Positions 50,975-60,387 of a DNA stretch of 64,000 nucleotides are shown one piece after another. Position 1 is the first letter of the stretch. Every line of letters begins with the position of its first letter. The stretch lies in NCBI RefSeq assembly GCF_001435815.1, contig NZ_AZFV01000002.1, positions 62,001-126,000 of the forward strand, in the 5' to 3' direction. This stretch comes from Companilactobacillus nantensis DSM 16982. Its GTDB lineage: Bacteria > Bacillota > Bacilli > Lactobacillales > Lactobacillaceae. The position numbers were made by a program, and so were the translations under genes. The notes under the pieces were generated by a model. The model did no database searches, had not been told where the DNA came from, and worked only from the letters and a program-made list of their open reading frames with translations.

Positions 50975-51803
50975 GTATAAAATTATCCAAATTACAGATA
51001 CCCATTTGACACCGAATGGTGCAGCAATGGCTAATAATCAAAAAGTTGATCCATATGTTAAGTTAGATAACATTTTCTTGGATGTTGCCAAAATGCCAGT
51101 TAAACCAGATTTAATCGCCATTACTGGTGATTTGATTCATGAAGGAACGGCTGAGGATTACGATCGACTTTATCAAATAATTGACCATTACCATGAAATG
51201 TTGAATATTCCAATTCAAGTAGTCCTCGGTAATCATGATCGGACAGCAGAGTTTTTTGAGGGTTATCTGAAGCAAATTCCACGTGAAAAGTATTATTATT
51301 TGCTTGAAACAGAAGAGACTAATTTATATTTTCTTGATAGTAAATTTTATAACTATGAACAAGGTTACATTGGTCAGGAACAATTAGACTGGTTACAAGA
51401 TAATCTCCGTAACAATTCGAAGCAATCAGTTATCTTTCTACACCATCCAATTGATGGTCCAGCAATGCATCATATGCGTTATAGTATTTTACAAGAGAGT
51501 GAACAATTAATGCGGACAATAAAAAACAGCCCGGTTAAGGCTGTTTTCTCAGGACATATTCATTTTGAAACTTCGTTTGTCAAAGACGGAATCTTGTTAC
51601 ATTCGACAGATTCTAGTGCTTATCACATTGATTGTGATGACGAGCACCGTCATTTGATCTATGATGCCACGTACTATGACATCATTACAATTGCCGATGG
51701 TGAAATCGGTACAGAGACTAGGTGTCTTTACGAAGGACAAGATATTATCAATCATGTTGACGTAATTGATACTGATTTTGTAAACGAAGATATCTTTGAT
51801 TAA
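50967..51803 (+). CDS. Metallophosphoesterase (GpdQ/CpdA-like class III phosphodiesterase)
   Basis: A 278-residue cytoplasmic enzyme. ATG 50967 (MSKYKIIQITDTHL) follows GGGGGAA. The frame upstream to 50856 overlaps ugpC and is not used. All metal ligands are present: ITDTHL, ITGDLIHEG, LGNHDR, FLHHPI and SGHIHFET. This set is typical of Icc/CpdA/GpdQ phosphodiesterases. As the last gene of the Ugp-like operon it probably hydrolyses imported glycerophosphodiesters. cAMP hydrolysis is less likely in this group of bacteria. Confidence 0.87.
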   Translation: MSKYKIIQITDTHLTPNGAAMANNQKVDPYVKLDNIFLDVAKMPVKPDLIAITGDLIHEGTAEDYDRLYQIIDHYHEMLNIPIQVVLGNHDRTAEFFEGYLKQIPREKYYYLLETEETNLYFLDSKFYNYEQGYIGQEQLDWLQDNLRNNSKQSVIFLHHPIDGPAMHHMRYSILQESEQLMRTIKNSPVKAVFSGHIHFETSFVKDGILLHSTDSSAYHIDCDDEHRHLIYDATYYDIITIADGEIGTETRCLYEGQDIINHVDVIDTDFVNEDIFD

Positions 51804-51806
51804 AGG

Positions 51807-51848
51807 AAAAAACGTACAAACTTCCCCTGAAGTTTGTACGTTTTTTTT
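51807..51848 (+). terminator. Terminator of the ugp-like operon
   Basis: An 18-bp perfect stem (51807-51824 with 51829-51846, core AACGTACAAACTTC) with a CCCT loop, ending in a T-run. Its A/T-rich flanks would make it work on both strands. Confidence 0.92.
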
Positions 51849-51858
51849 GCGAATTGAG

Positions 51859-52002
51859 TTATTTTTTATCCTTGCCAGCTACCATGCTGATCAAAAGGAC
51901 TATTGAATTGAGAAGGAGTGCAGAAAAAGTTAACCAATCGAGACCACAGATAGCACCAACCCAAATACCAATTAATGAAATCAAAAGTATAATATTTACC
52001 AT
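51859..52002 (-). CDS. Small two-helix membrane protein (47 aa)
   Basis: A leftward ORF from ATG 52002 to TAA 51859. Residues 2-21 (VNIILLISLIGIWVGAICGL) and 25-43 (TFSALLLNSIVLLISMVAG) form two membrane helices, with a basic end GKDKK. No clear ribosome site is visible, but the hydrophobic pattern and position before a bidirectional terminator support it. Small proteins of this style are found in lactobacilli. Function unknown. Confidence 0.48.
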   Translation of the reverse strand: MVNIILLISLIGIWVGAICGLDWLTFSALLLNSIVLLISMVAGKDKK

Positions 52003-52263
52003 ATCTAACGAATATCAGAACCCCTGATTTAGTTTATGCGCTTTCTTATCTGATATTCTTTCACATCCTTATTGACTCTATTATATCTATCTTTAATAAA
52101 TCGTATATAGTCTTAACCGAAATAATTGCCAGTTTTAAACGTTTTATTGAAATTGTCTTATCCTTAATTATTATAATTATGAGAATAATCGGGTCAGTTT
52201 CTAAGATGATTACTAATTGGTATATAATGTAAAAAGACACTTTTTAAATTGTGAGGTAAAAAT
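52003..52263 (+). promoter_or_regulatory. Intergenic region before cca
   Basis: About 260 AT-rich bases with no gene seen. A TATAAT hexamer in GGTATATAATG (near 52224) lies about 36 bases before the cca start and is the likely -10; no good -35 is visible. GTGAGG precedes the ATG. Confidence 0.45.
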
Positions 52264-53466
52264 ATGCAAATCAAACAACTTCCTGCGGATTTTATTGAAG
52301 CACTGCCAGTTTTAGAAGAAATTGAACAAGCCGGATATGAGGCTTATTTTGTTGGAGGAAGTGTGCGCGATCACATTTTAGGTTTACCGATTCACGATGT
52401 CGATATTGCGACTAGCGCTTATCCAGAAGAAATCAAAGAAATTTTTAAGCGAACCGTTGATACAGGCATTCAACATGGGACTGTAACTGTTCTCATGGGG
52501 GATGATTCTTACGAGATTACGACCTTTCGAACAGAATCAGGTTATCAAGATTACCGACGTCCTGATAAAGTAACTTTTGTCAGATCACTAGCTGATGATT
52601 TGAAACGTCGTGACTTTACAATTAATGCATTGGCTGTTGACCGCAATGGAAATGTCATTGATAAGTTCGATGGTTTGAAAGATTTGGACGACCATATTAT
52701 TAGAGCAGTTGGGACTGCAGAGGCCAGATTCCACGAAGATGCTCTGCGTATGATGCGTGCAGTCCGTTTTCAAGCACAACTAAATTTTGAAATTGAAAAG
52801 AATACCGCCCAGGCCATTGCTGATAATGCACCATTGTTAGATAAGATTGCTGTCGAGAGAATTCGTGAAGAATTTGTTAAATTAATGCTCAGCAATTCTT
52901 GGCAAACAGGTTTTTCAAACTTTCTAGAATTAGGCTTGAGTGAATATTGTCCCGAATTTAAAGGACAAAAAATGGAATTAGAGGAATTGCTTGATCCTAA
53001 GAATCAGACTTTTGCTGGTGAAGATGCGGCATGGAGTGCAATTGGTTATGTTTTGAGTTTAAATCATCAAGAATTTAATAAATTATTACGTGACTGGAAG
53101 GTCTCAAATAAAACACGAGAGGCCAGCCTGAATACTTTGAATTTATTACATTTATTTGAAAATCAAGATTATGATCTTTGGAATATTTATAAATTAGGCA
53201 CTGATAATTTGCCACGAACGATTCAACTTTGCCAGATGTTTCTCATTGAGTTTGACTACGATAATTTACAAGCAGAAGTTGCTCAAATCACCATAAAAGA
53301 TAGTCATGATTTAGCGCTTACAGGGAAAGATATTTGTAAGATTCTGGGAGTGAAACCAGGTCCAATTATTGGAAAATCAATGTCCCAAATAGAGCGAGCT
53401 GTCGTGGAAGGAAACGTTTCCAATAATTTCGATGATTTGAGACATTATTTGTTAAGTAATCAATAA
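52264..53466 (+). CDS. cca: CCA tRNA nucleotidyltransferase
   Basis: A 400-residue class II enzyme that adds or repairs the 3' CCA of tRNAs. Head-domain motifs: YFVGGSVRDHILGLPIHDVD, with catalytic carboxylates DVDIATS; the RRDFTINALA motif; and the template helix motif with EDALRMMRAVRFQAQLNF. Neck and body follow, ending in a domain with DLALTGKDICKILGVKPGP. Length is typical for Firmicutes. It is upstream of a small hypothetical gene. Confidence 0.95.
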   Translation: MQIKQLPADFIEALPVLEEIEQAGYEAYFVGGSVRDHILGLPIHDVDIATSAYPEEIKEIFKRTVDTGIQHGTVTVLMGDDSYEITTFRTESGYQDYRRPDKVTFVRSLADDLKRRDFTINALAVDRNGNVIDKFDGLKDLDDHIIRAVGTAEARFHEDALRMMRAVRFQAQLNFEIEKNTAQAIADNAPLLDKIAVERIREEFVKLMLSNSWQTGFSNFLELGLSEYCPEFKGQKMELEELLDPKNQTFAGEDAAWSAIGYVLSLNHQEFNKLLRDWKVSNKTREASLNTLNLLHLFENQDYDLWNIYKLGTDNLPRTIQLCQMFLIEFDYDNLQAEVAQITIKDSHDLALTGKDICKILGVKPGPIIGKSMSQIERAVVEGNVSNNFDDLRHYLLSNQ

Positions 53467-53519
53467 TGCTGTGGTATCATGAAAACAGTAAGTATTTTAG
53501 GATTTGAAAGGGTGATAAT

Positions 53520-53984
53520 ATGACTAAACATGTTTTTAAAGAACTTAAATTCTACTTTAGAAATGACGATACTTGGACAGTTAGCCACAGTGAAATGAGA
53601 GATATTTGGATTGCTCGTGTAACAACTAGTTATGGACGTATTCATGGTGGACGTATGCAAGAGATTCACCCATGCAAGCGTTTCCGAATCGAAATTTTGC
53701 CAGATGCTGATTACATTAAGGATACTGATGTTTCAACAGCAGCTATGGCTGATGGGATGTTCAATCGTATTATTAAATATCAAGATATTGAAAAATGCGA
53801 TATTGTCTTTGAGGATGATCAAGATAAGGAACCAATGCAAATTTACTTCCCATTCAAACAAAAGGATGTCGAAGGATTGGACAATGCTTATCAATCTTCA
53901 GCTGTTTCTAGCAAGAATGGTGAACTTTACATTTCAATCGATCCAGAAAATACTGTTTACGACATATATAAAGAGGATCTTTAA
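53520..53984 (+). CDS. Conserved hypothetical protein (154 aa)
   Basis: ATG behind AAGGGTGATAAT. A soluble protein without signal peptide (FYFRNDDTWTVSHSEMRDIW, GGRMQEIHPCKRFRIEILP, QIYFPFKQKDVEGLDNAY). Proteins of this sort follow cca in several lactobacilli, as far as I recall. No domain or function is recognised. It ends before a strong terminator, so cca and this gene may form one unit. Confidence 0.72.
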   Translation: MTKHVFKELKFYFRNDDTWTVSHSEMRDIWIARVTTSYGRIHGGRMQEIHPCKRFRIEILPDADYIKDTDVSTAAMADGMFNRIIKYQDIEKCDIVFEDDQDKEPMQIYFPFKQKDVEGLDNAYQSSAVSSKNGELYISIDPENTVYDIYKEDL

Positions 53985-53990
53985 TAATCA

Positions 53991-54036
53991 AAAATACGGG
54001 ATATTAGTTAATGCTGTTAACTAAGTCCCGTATTTT
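53991..54036 (+). terminator. Strong terminator after the 53520 gene
   Basis: AAAATACGGGA / TCCCGTATTTT outer stem (11 bp) with an inner TTAGTTAA/TTAACTAA pairing. It ends in TTTTC, with a T-rich tract in both directions. Confidence 0.88.
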
Positions 54037-54054
54037 CTTGGGCGGGGGAAAACA

Positions 54055-54225
54055 ATGGATAATTTGAAAATTGGGACAATGGTTACAGTGATTGATCAGA
54101 CGGACGCTATGAAAAATCAGTTTGGAGTAGTTGTTTACCATGACAAAAAGCGTGAAAAAGTTTTAGTTAGATTTGGTGGTCAACAGCAGCTGTATTATAC
54201 TGTCGACCAGTTGAAAGAATATTAA
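54055..54225 (+). CDS. Small KOW/SH3-like protein (56 aa)
   Basis: ATG 54055 lies behind GGGGGAAAAC. The product (MDNLKIGTMVTVIDQTDAMK, then FGVVVYHDKKREKVLVRFGG) has the beta-barrel rhythm of KOW or DUF2187-like domains: a turn-rich start, GVVV strand and a basic strand. It may bind RNA or ribosomes. It lies between a terminator and the ABC-F gene. Confidence 0.62.
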   Translation: MDNLKIGTMVTVIDQTDAMKNQFGVVVYHDKKREKVLVRFGGQQQLYYTVDQLKEY

Positions 54226-54310
54226 TAGAATGTGATAATAAGAAGGAAAAGAAAGACATACCTCTATCTACATTGGGTAGGGGAATTTTTTATTTATAGT
54301 GGTGAAATAA

Positions 54311-56215
54311 TTGAAAACCTTAAATATCTCAAATGCTTCAAAATCATTCGGTGACAGAACGCTTTTCACCGATGTAACTTTTACAGTTAACGAAGGCGAC
54401 CGGATTGGTTTGCTTGGCTTAAACGGAACCGGAAAAACGACGTTACTCGATGGTATCGTCAATAATAGTGATCTCAATACGATTGATATTGAAAAGCCAA
54501 AGGATTATAAAATTTCCTATCTCAAACAGCAACCTGACTTGGATGACAATTCGACGGTTATTGATGCTGTTTTCAACGGTAGTGGTGAAAAATTCCAATT
54601 GATTCGTCAATACGAAAATTCATTAGCCAAATTCAATGCCAATTCAACTGACGAGAAAATTCAAAATGAATTTTTTAAATTACAAGAGAAAATGAATGCG
54701 GCTGAAGCTTGGCAAATGGAATCAGATGTTAAGTCGATTTTGAATAAGCTTGGCATTACTGAACTAGACAAAAAAATTGGTGAATTATCTGGTGGTCAAC
54801 AAAGACGTGTTGCTTTGGCAGAAACTTTGATTTCTGAAGCTGATCTTTTAATCCTAGATGAACCAACTAACCACTTGGATTACGAAGCGATTGCTTGGTT
54901 ACAAACTTATTTGAGTAAGTACAAAGGTTCAGTGCTTTTTGTTACCCATGATCGATACTTCTTAAATGAAGTTGCTACACGAATTTTCGAATTGGAAAAT
55001 CGTAATGTGACTGAATACGACGGTAACTATGAAAAGTACTTGCAACAAAAAGCTGATAATGAAGAAATTTATGCATCTGAACAGCACCACAAGACACAAC
55101 TTTACAAACAAGAATTAAATTGGATGCGTGCTGGTGTTAAAGCGCGTGGGACCAAACAACAGGCCCGAAAAGACCGTTTTACTGACTTGAAAGAAGATTT
55201 ACAAAATAAACCTGATGTTCAAAAAGAAATGTCAATTGATATTGCACAACAACGTTTAGGAAATGATGTTTTTGATATCAAGGATGCTAGTTTGAAATTC
55301 GATAAGCATGTTATTTTGAATAAGTTTAGTTATTTAGTTTCTCGTGGGGATCGAATTGGAATTACTGGTTCTAATGGATCAGGTAAGACGACTTTCTTGA
55401 ATACAATTGCTCATCAATTGCCACTTGATTCTGGTGAAATCAAAACTGGTCAAACAGTTCGTTTGGGCTACTATACTCAACAGACACGTGATATGGATCC
55501 CGATAAACGAGTTATCCGTTATTTGGAATCAATCGGTCAAGGCGCTAGAAATAATGACGGTACACAAATGTCAGCTTCACAAATGCTTGATACCTTTAAG
55601 TTTGATCATCAAATGCAAGGTGCTTTTATTCGTGAACTCTCCGGTGGTGAAAAACGTCGTTTGTACTTATTGGCTATCCTAATGGATCAACCAAATGTTT
55701 TACTATTGGATGAACCAACCAATAATTTGGATATTGAGACGTTGACGATTTTGGAAAATTATTTGGATAGTTTTAAGGGAACTGTCTTGGCTGTTTCCCA
55801 TGATCGATACTTCCTTGATAAAGTTGCCAGCAAATTGTTGATATTCGAAGGCCAAGGTCAGATTGAAGAAAGCTATGATTCATATTCTGGTTATTTGGAA
55901 CGAGAGACAGCAGCTAAACAAGCCAAGCATCATGAAGATAAAGCTCAAAAACATGATGAAGTTAAACAAAGAGCTGAAGAAACACAAAAGGCTGAGCCTA
56001 AGAAGAAATTGACTTACGCTGAACAAATGGAATTTGACAAGCTTGAACCTAAAATTGAAAAAATTGATGATGAAATGGCTGAATTAAAACAACAGTTGAA
56101 TGATTCATCGAATGACTATGAAAAATTAATGGATTTCCAAAGACAACTTGACGAAAAGACAGCTGAGTCTGATAAGTTAATGGATCGTTGGGAATACTTA
56201 GGTCAATTTATTTAG
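54311..56215 (+). CDS. ABC-F protein, Uup/YfmR type
   Basis: A 634-residue soluble protein with two ABC domains and no membrane part. It starts at TTG 54311 behind GTGGTGAAA. Domain 1: GLNGTGKTTLLDGI, LSGGQQRRVALAE. Linker: HHKTQLYKQELNWMRAGVKA, followed by RGTKQQARKDRF, typical of Uup. Domain 2: GSNGSGKTTFLNTI, LSGGEKRRLYLLA. A C-terminal coiled coil (about 545-634, KLEPKIEKIDDEMAELKQQL) may bind nucleic acid. ABC-F proteins act on stalled ribosomes. YfmR of Bacillus subtilis, of this subgroup, helps translation of difficult sequences. Confidence 0.92.
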   Translation: MKTLNISNASKSFGDRTLFTDVTFTVNEGDRIGLLGLNGTGKTTLLDGIVNNSDLNTIDIEKPKDYKISYLKQQPDLDDNSTVIDAVFNGSGEKFQLIRQYENSLAKFNANSTDEKIQNEFFKLQEKMNAAEAWQMESDVKSILNKLGITELDKKIGELSGGQQRRVALAETLISEADLLILDEPTNHLDYEAIAWLQTYLSKYKGSVLFVTHDRYFLNEVATRIFELENRNVTEYDGNYEKYLQQKADNEEIYASEQHHKTQLYKQELNWMRAGVKARGTKQQARKDRFTDLKEDLQNKPDVQKEMSIDIAQQRLGNDVFDIKDASLKFDKHVILNKFSYLVSRGDRIGITGSNGSGKTTFLNTIAHQLPLDSGEIKTGQTVRLGYYTQQTRDMDPDKRVIRYLESIGQGARNNDGTQMSASQMLDTFKFDHQMQGAFIRELSGGEKRRLYLLAILMDQPNVLLLDEPTNNLDIETLTILENYLDSFKGTVLAVSHDRYFLDKVASKLLIFEGQGQIEESYDSYSGYLERETAAKQAKHHEDKAQKHDEVKQRAEETQKAEPKKKLTYAEQMEFDKLEPKIEKIDDEMAELKQQLNDSSNDYEKLMDFQRQLDEKTAESDKLMDRWEYLGQFI

Positions 56216-56225
56216 GAGAAAATAA

Positions 56226-57176
56226 ATGCATAACGAACAACAATATTTAGATCTATTGAGATATGTTTTGGAAAACGGCCATAAAAAGAGCGATCGCACC
56301 GGAACTGGTACAATTAGTACCTTCGGATATCAAATGCGTTTTGATTTGCAAGAATCCTTCCCACTTTTGACGACTAAAAAGATTCCATTTGGTCTAATTA
56401 AGAGTGAATTGTTGTGGTTTTTGCATGGCGATACTAATATCAAGTATCTCTTGGAACACAATAACCATATTTGGGATGAGTGGGCCTTTAAAAATTATAT
56501 TGAAAGTCCTGAATACACTGGACCTGATATGACTGACTTTGGGCGTCGGAGTTTGATTGATGATGAATTTGCCCAAGCTTATAAATTTGAAAAAAAACAA
56601 TTTGATGAAGCGATTTTGAATGATCCACAATTCTCAGAAAAATTTGGTAATCTCGGGGATGTTTATGGTGCACAATGGCGTCATTGGCAAAAACGGGATG
56701 GCGGGATTATTGACCAAATTAAGAATGTTATTCATCAAATTAAAACAACGCCTGATTCAAGACGTTTGATTGTCAGTGCTTGGAATCCAGAAGACGTCCC
56801 AACAATGGCATTGCCCCCTTGTCATACATTATTCCAATTCTACGTTAATGACGGGAAACTCTCTTGTCAGTTGTATCAACGCAGTGGTGACCTATTCTTA
56901 GGTGTGCCATTCAATATTGCAAGTTACGCCTTATTGACGCATTTAATTGCGCGTGAGACTGGTCTTGAAGTAGGCGAATTCATTCACACTTTGGGTGATG
57001 CCCATATTTATTCAAACCACGTTGAACAAGTTAAGACACAATTGGGTCGTCAACCAGTAGCCGGTCCACAATTAGAAATTACAAGTGATAAAAGCATTTT
57101 TGAAATCGATACGAAGGACATTCGTGTCACTGACTACAATCCACAACCTGCAATTAAAGCACCTATTGCTGTTTAA
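56226..57176 (+). CDS. thyA: Thymidylate synthase
   Basis: A 316-residue enzyme making dTMP from dUMP with methylene-tetrahydrofolate. The active-site Cys is in [20 protein letters not shown]. The dUMP-binding [14 protein letters not shown] and the C-terminal end KAPIAV are present. The N-terminal half includes the Lactobacillus-type insertion (about residues 85-140), as in the L. casei enzyme of 316 residues. It starts behind TTAGGAG. It is followed by dfrA after 14 bases, giving a folate/thymidylate operon. Confidence 0.97.
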   Translation: MHNEQQYLDLLRYVLENGHKKSDRTGTGTISTFGYQMRFDLQESFPLLTTKKIPFGLIKSELLWFLHGDTNIKYLLEHNNHIWDEWAFKNYIESPEYTGPDMTDFGRRSLIDDEFAQAYKFEKKQFDEAILNDPQFSEKFGNLGDVYGAQWRHWQKRDGGIIDQIKNVIHQIKTTPDSRRLIVSAWNPEDVPTMALPPCHTLFQFYVNDGKLSCQLYQRSGDLFLGVPFNIASYALLTHLIARETGLEVGEFIHTLGDAHIYSNHVEQVKTQLGRQPVAGPQLEITSDKSIFEIDTKDIRVTDYNPQPAIKAPIAV

Positions 57177-57190
57177 AGGAGAAATTATCA

Positions 57191-57679
57191 ATGATAAGTT
57201 TTGTTTGGGCTGAATCAAAGCATCACATTATTGGTGTCGATGGCCATTTACCTTGGAAGTTACCCAATGATATGAAACGATTTAAAGATGTAACGACGGG
57301 GCATCCTATTGTGATGGGAAGAAAGACATATGAAAGTTTTCCCAATGGTCCATTGCCAAATCGTTTGAATATTGTAATCTCACGTAATCCAGATTATCCA
57401 GTTCCTGAATCGGTTGTTTTATTGACGGATAAGAACCAATTATCGCAATATGTTCAACCAACTGAAGAAGCGATGGTTATCGGTGGTGAAGGCATTTTTA
57501 AGATGTTTGTGGACGATGTAGACCGATTGTATCTGACAGAGATTGATCATGACTTTGCTGGTGATACCAAAATGGTTGAAATTGACTACAATAAGTTTAA
57601 ATTAACCGAAAAAAAAGAAGGTACTGTGGATGAGAGAAACATCTATCCATATACCTTCAAAACCTATGACAAAATTTAA
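57191..57679 (+). CDS. dfrA: Dihydrofolate reductase
   Basis: A 162-residue NADPH-dependent enzyme that regenerates tetrahydrofolate used by ThyA. Substrate-binding loop GVDGHLPWKLPNDMKRFKDV with the catalytic Asp27-equivalent (D in PNDMKRF), cofactor segments HPIVMGRKTYESF and AMVIGGEGIFKMF. Length is standard. RBS AAAGGAG. Coupled with thyA in the usual Firmicutes order. Nothing unusual is seen. Confidence 0.95.
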   Translation: MISFVWAESKHHIIGVDGHLPWKLPNDMKRFKDVTTGHPIVMGRKTYESFPNGPLPNRLNIVISRNPDYPVPESVVLLTDKNQLSQYVQPTEEAMVIGGEGIFKMFVDDVDRLYLTEIDHDFAGDTKMVEIDYNKFKLTEKKEGTVDERNIYPYTFKTYDKI

Positions 57680-57806
57680 TTAACGTGCCGTCTCCTTAAA
57701 TTTGTATATTATCGTAGTTTGAAATTTTATTTTGATTAATTGAATTATTTTTCAATATGTCTATGAAGTAGTTATTGATAATTCAAAAGAATCGTCTTCA
57801 TTCGTA

Positions 57807-58457
57807 TTAATTAACAAAAAAGTAAACAGAGAAGTACATTAAAGCTGTACCGATCATGACGAAAATGTGCCAGATTACATGAATGTATTTGAGGTTTTTC
57901 ATTAAGTACAGACAAGCCCCGACGGTAAAAGCAACGCCGCCAGCGACTAATAGCTCGATGCCGGTTGCGCCAATGGCGTTATAAAGTGGTTTCATTGCGA
58001 TAATAATGGCCCAGCCCATGAGGACGTATAGCAGTGTTTCGAAGTATTTGAAACGACCGACGTTGAAAATCTTATAGAGAATTCCGCCGATAGCTAATAC
58101 CCAAATGAATGCTAGAATGCTGTAACCGAATGCTGAATGCAAGGCAACCAGGCAATATGGGGTGTACGTTCCTGCAATCATGAGGAAAATGGAACTATGA
58201 TCAAAGATTTGGAAGACGCCCTTGGCACGAGTGAAATAAAGACTGTGAAAGAGTGTTGAACTCAAATATAAAAAGAACAACGTAAACGCATAGATAAAGT
58301 AAGCGGTGATATTGAGTGGATTACCTTGGTGAAAGCCTTTGATCAGTAAAAAGACTGATCCGATAATCGCTAAAATAATCCCAATACCATGTGTTACGGC
58401 ACTAAAGACTTGATCTGTAATCAAATATGCCTTTGAAAAAGTATGTTTTTTTGACAT
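57807..58457 (-). CDS. Hemolysin III family membrane protein
   Basis: A 216-residue protein with seven predicted helices, of the HlyIII/YqfA (PAQR-like) family. The signature is VTHGIGIILAIIGSVFLLIK near the start, then YLSSTLFHSLYF with the conserved Ser and His, and a late HVIWHIFVMIGTALMYFS with two conserved His. These residues form a metal site in the family. Its function in bacteria is unclear; it has been linked to membrane fluidity. It is leftward, alone, and starts behind TTGGAGC. Confidence 0.9.
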   Translation of the reverse strand: MSKKHTFSKAYLITDQVFSAVTHGIGIILAIIGSVFLLIKGFHQGNPLNITAYFIYAFTLFFLYLSSTLFHSLYFTRAKGVFQIFDHSSIFLMIAGTYTPYCLVALHSAFGYSILAFIWVLAIGGILYKIFNVGRFKYFETLLYVLMGWAIIIAMKPLYNAIGATGIELLVAGGVAFTVGACLYLMKNLKYIHVIWHIFVMIGTALMYFSVYFFVN

Positions 58458-58648
58458 TTTAAAAGCTCCAATTGTTTTGACTAGTTTCTTTGCCTATTAT
58501 AACTGCCTAGGGACTTTTCATACAATGACAATATTGTATAATTAATTATAGTTATTAATTAAAATACTTAATAAATACTAATTTACCCAGAATAAGTTTG
58601 TTATAATTGAAACAATTAAGAATTAAAACCCTATGAAAGAGGGATAAA
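58458..58648. promoter_or_regulatory. Divergent promoter region hlyIII / degV
   Basis: About 190 AT-rich bases. TATAAT in TGTTATAATTG (near 58601-58606) lies about 45 bases before the degV start and is the probable -10. No operator stands out. Confidence 0.5.
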
Positions 58649-59491
58649 ATGAGTAAAGTAAAAATCCTTGCCGATTCATCGGTACAATTAACACCAGAGG
58701 AAATAGAAAAATATGACATTGGCATTGTTCCTTTAACAATCAGTATTGATGATAAGACATACACTGATGGCGTAGATATCACCCGTGAAAAATTCGTTGA
58801 GGAAATGGATTCTTCTAAAGACCTACCAAAGACGTCACAACCATCAATCGGTACTTTTATGAAGGTTATTGATGAAGTTCCTGAAGATTACACAGACATC
58901 TTGGCATTGATCATGACGCCGGCAATTAGTGGAACTATTAATGCCGCTCACCAAGTAGCTGACATGACTGACCGTAACATGGAAGTTATCGATACGGAGT
59001 TTACTGATCGTGCTCAAGGGTTCCAAGTCCTTAAAGCTGCCCAACTAGCTCAAGAGGGTAAGTCAGTTGAAGAAATTAAAGCAGCTATTCAAAAAGTTCG
59101 AGATCATACATACTTATACATGGGTGTCACAAGTATTGAAAACATCTTACGTGGTGGCCGTTTGAGTCGCTTTGCAGGAACTTTATCAACCTTGTTGAAC
59201 ATCAACTTAGTTTTAGTAGTTAAAAACAATAGTTTGGACATTGCTAAACGTGGTCGTGGTCGCAAGACAATTGAAAAGTATATGAATAACGTTATGGAAG
59301 AAATCAAAGAACTAGAAAATATCAAGGCAATTGGTATTTCGTACGTTGATAAGATGGATTACGTAAACGAACTCAAGGAGAAGTTGGCTGAAATTGTACC
59401 GAATGTACCATTACTAATTCGTGTCACAAGTCCGGTTATTGCAACACATGCCGGTTCAGGTGCCTTCGCTATTGAATTTTATACAGAGTAA
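58649..59491 (+). CDS. degV: DegV family fatty-acid-binding protein
   Basis: A 280-residue DegV/FakB-like protein. Family motifs: ILADSSVQLTPEEIEKYDIG, the lipid-contacting LPKTSQPSIGTFMKVI, and the RLSRFAGTLSTLLNINLVL stretch. FakB proteins present fatty acids to the kinase FakA. Whether this paralog does so is inferred. ATG behind AAAGAGGG. Terminator follows at once. Confidence 0.92.
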   Translation: MSKVKILADSSVQLTPEEIEKYDIGIVPLTISIDDKTYTDGVDITREKFVEEMDSSKDLPKTSQPSIGTFMKVIDEVPEDYTDILALIMTPAISGTINAAHQVADMTDRNMEVIDTEFTDRAQGFQVLKAAQLAQEGKSVEEIKAAIQKVRDHTYLYMGVTSIENILRGGRLSRFAGTLSTLLNINLVLVVKNNSLDIAKRGRGRKTIEKYMNNVMEEIKELENIKAIGISYVDKMDYVNELKEKLAEIVPNVPLLIRVTSPVIATHAGSGAFAIEFYTE

Positions 59492-59518
59492 AGCTGATGA
59501 TTGCATCAGCTTTTTTTT
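59490..59518 (+). terminator. Terminator of degV
   Basis: AAAGCTGATG / CATCAGCTTT (10 bp, loop ATTG), then eight T, beginning within the degV stop codon. Confidence 0.92.
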
Positions 59519-59536
59519 GAAAGATGGATTATTACA

Positions 59537-60385
59537 ATGAAAAAGAAAAGTATTTGGATCATATTATTGATTGTTTTAGTGATTGCTGTTGGTGGTGGGA
59601 CGTATTATTTTGTTAACCATAATCAGCAACAAGTTACCGAAACTAAAACAGTTAAAAAAACAAAACCGAAGAAAAAAGTTATCCCTAAGAAAACGAACAT
59701 TAGTATCGTTGCTGTCGGTGATTCATTGACACAAGGTGTCGGTGATTCAAAATCAGTTGGTGGTGGCTATGTAACTCGTTTAACTAAGAAAGTTCAAGAT
59801 AAATATAAGGTTAAAACTGAGTCACATAATTACGGCGTTTCTGGTGATACGAGTCAACAAATTATGGCACGAATCAAGTCTGATGATAAGATGCATCAAG
59901 ACCTTCCCAAAGCTGATATTATTACCGTAACAGTTGGTGGTAATGACTTCATGCACTTGTTACAAAGAAAAGGTTTGGATTTGACAGAAGGCAACATTGC
60001 CGATGAACAAGTTCAATTTGATAAACGATTAACGCAATTGTTAACTGATATTAGAAATTATAATAGTAAAGCACCAATTTATTTAATTGGAATTTACAAT
60101 CCGTTCAGTATTTATTTAAGCAATGTTGCAAATGCTAAGAAAGCCTTTATTAATTGGAATAACGGTTCAGCTAAGGTTGCTAGCACCTTTAATGAAGTGC
60201 ACTTTGTTGATATTAATAATTTATATCAGTCAAAAGGCATTACTAAAAAAGTTAAGAAAACAGGTAGCAACCCTTATCTCTACACAAAAGACCACTTCCA
60301 TCCAAATGGGACCGGTTATGATATGATGACAGACAAGGTTTTTGAAAAAGTAAACGGGACAACAAAGGAGTGGCTTTACAAGTAA
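59537..60385 (+). CDS. ypmR: SGNH/GDSL lipase, YpmR-like
   Basis: A 282-residue extracytoplasmic hydrolase. ATG 59537 (MKKKSIWIILLIVLV) is the start; the frame upstream overlaps the terminator. An N-terminal membrane anchor (about 6-24) is followed by a Lys-rich linker. SGNH blocks: GDSLTQGVGDSKS (Ser), NYGVSGDTSQQ (Gly), VGGNDFM (Asn), and DHFHPNGTGY (Asp/His). It likely acts as a lipase or esterase at the membrane surface. The order next to a YpmS-like gene matches Bacillus ypmR-ypmS. Confidence 0.9.
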   Translation: MKKKSIWIILLIVLVIAVGGGTYYFVNHNQQQVTETKTVKKTKPKKKVIPKKTNISIVAVGDSLTQGVGDSKSVGGGYVTRLTKKVQDKYKVKTESHNYGVSGDTSQQIMARIKSDDKMHQDLPKADIITVTVGGNDFMHLLQRKGLDLTEGNIADEQVQFDKRLTQLLTDIRNYNSKAPIYLIGIYNPFSIYLSNVANAKKAFINWNNGSAKVASTFNEVHFVDINNLYQSKGITKKVKKTGSNPYLYTKDHFHPNGTGYDMMTDKVFEKVNGTTKEWLYK

Positions 60386-60387
60386 TC

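Noticed and set aside
53632-54024. Open frame overlapping the 53520 hypothetical gene
   Set aside because: It is an out-of-frame shadow of the gene at 53520-53984 and runs into the terminator.
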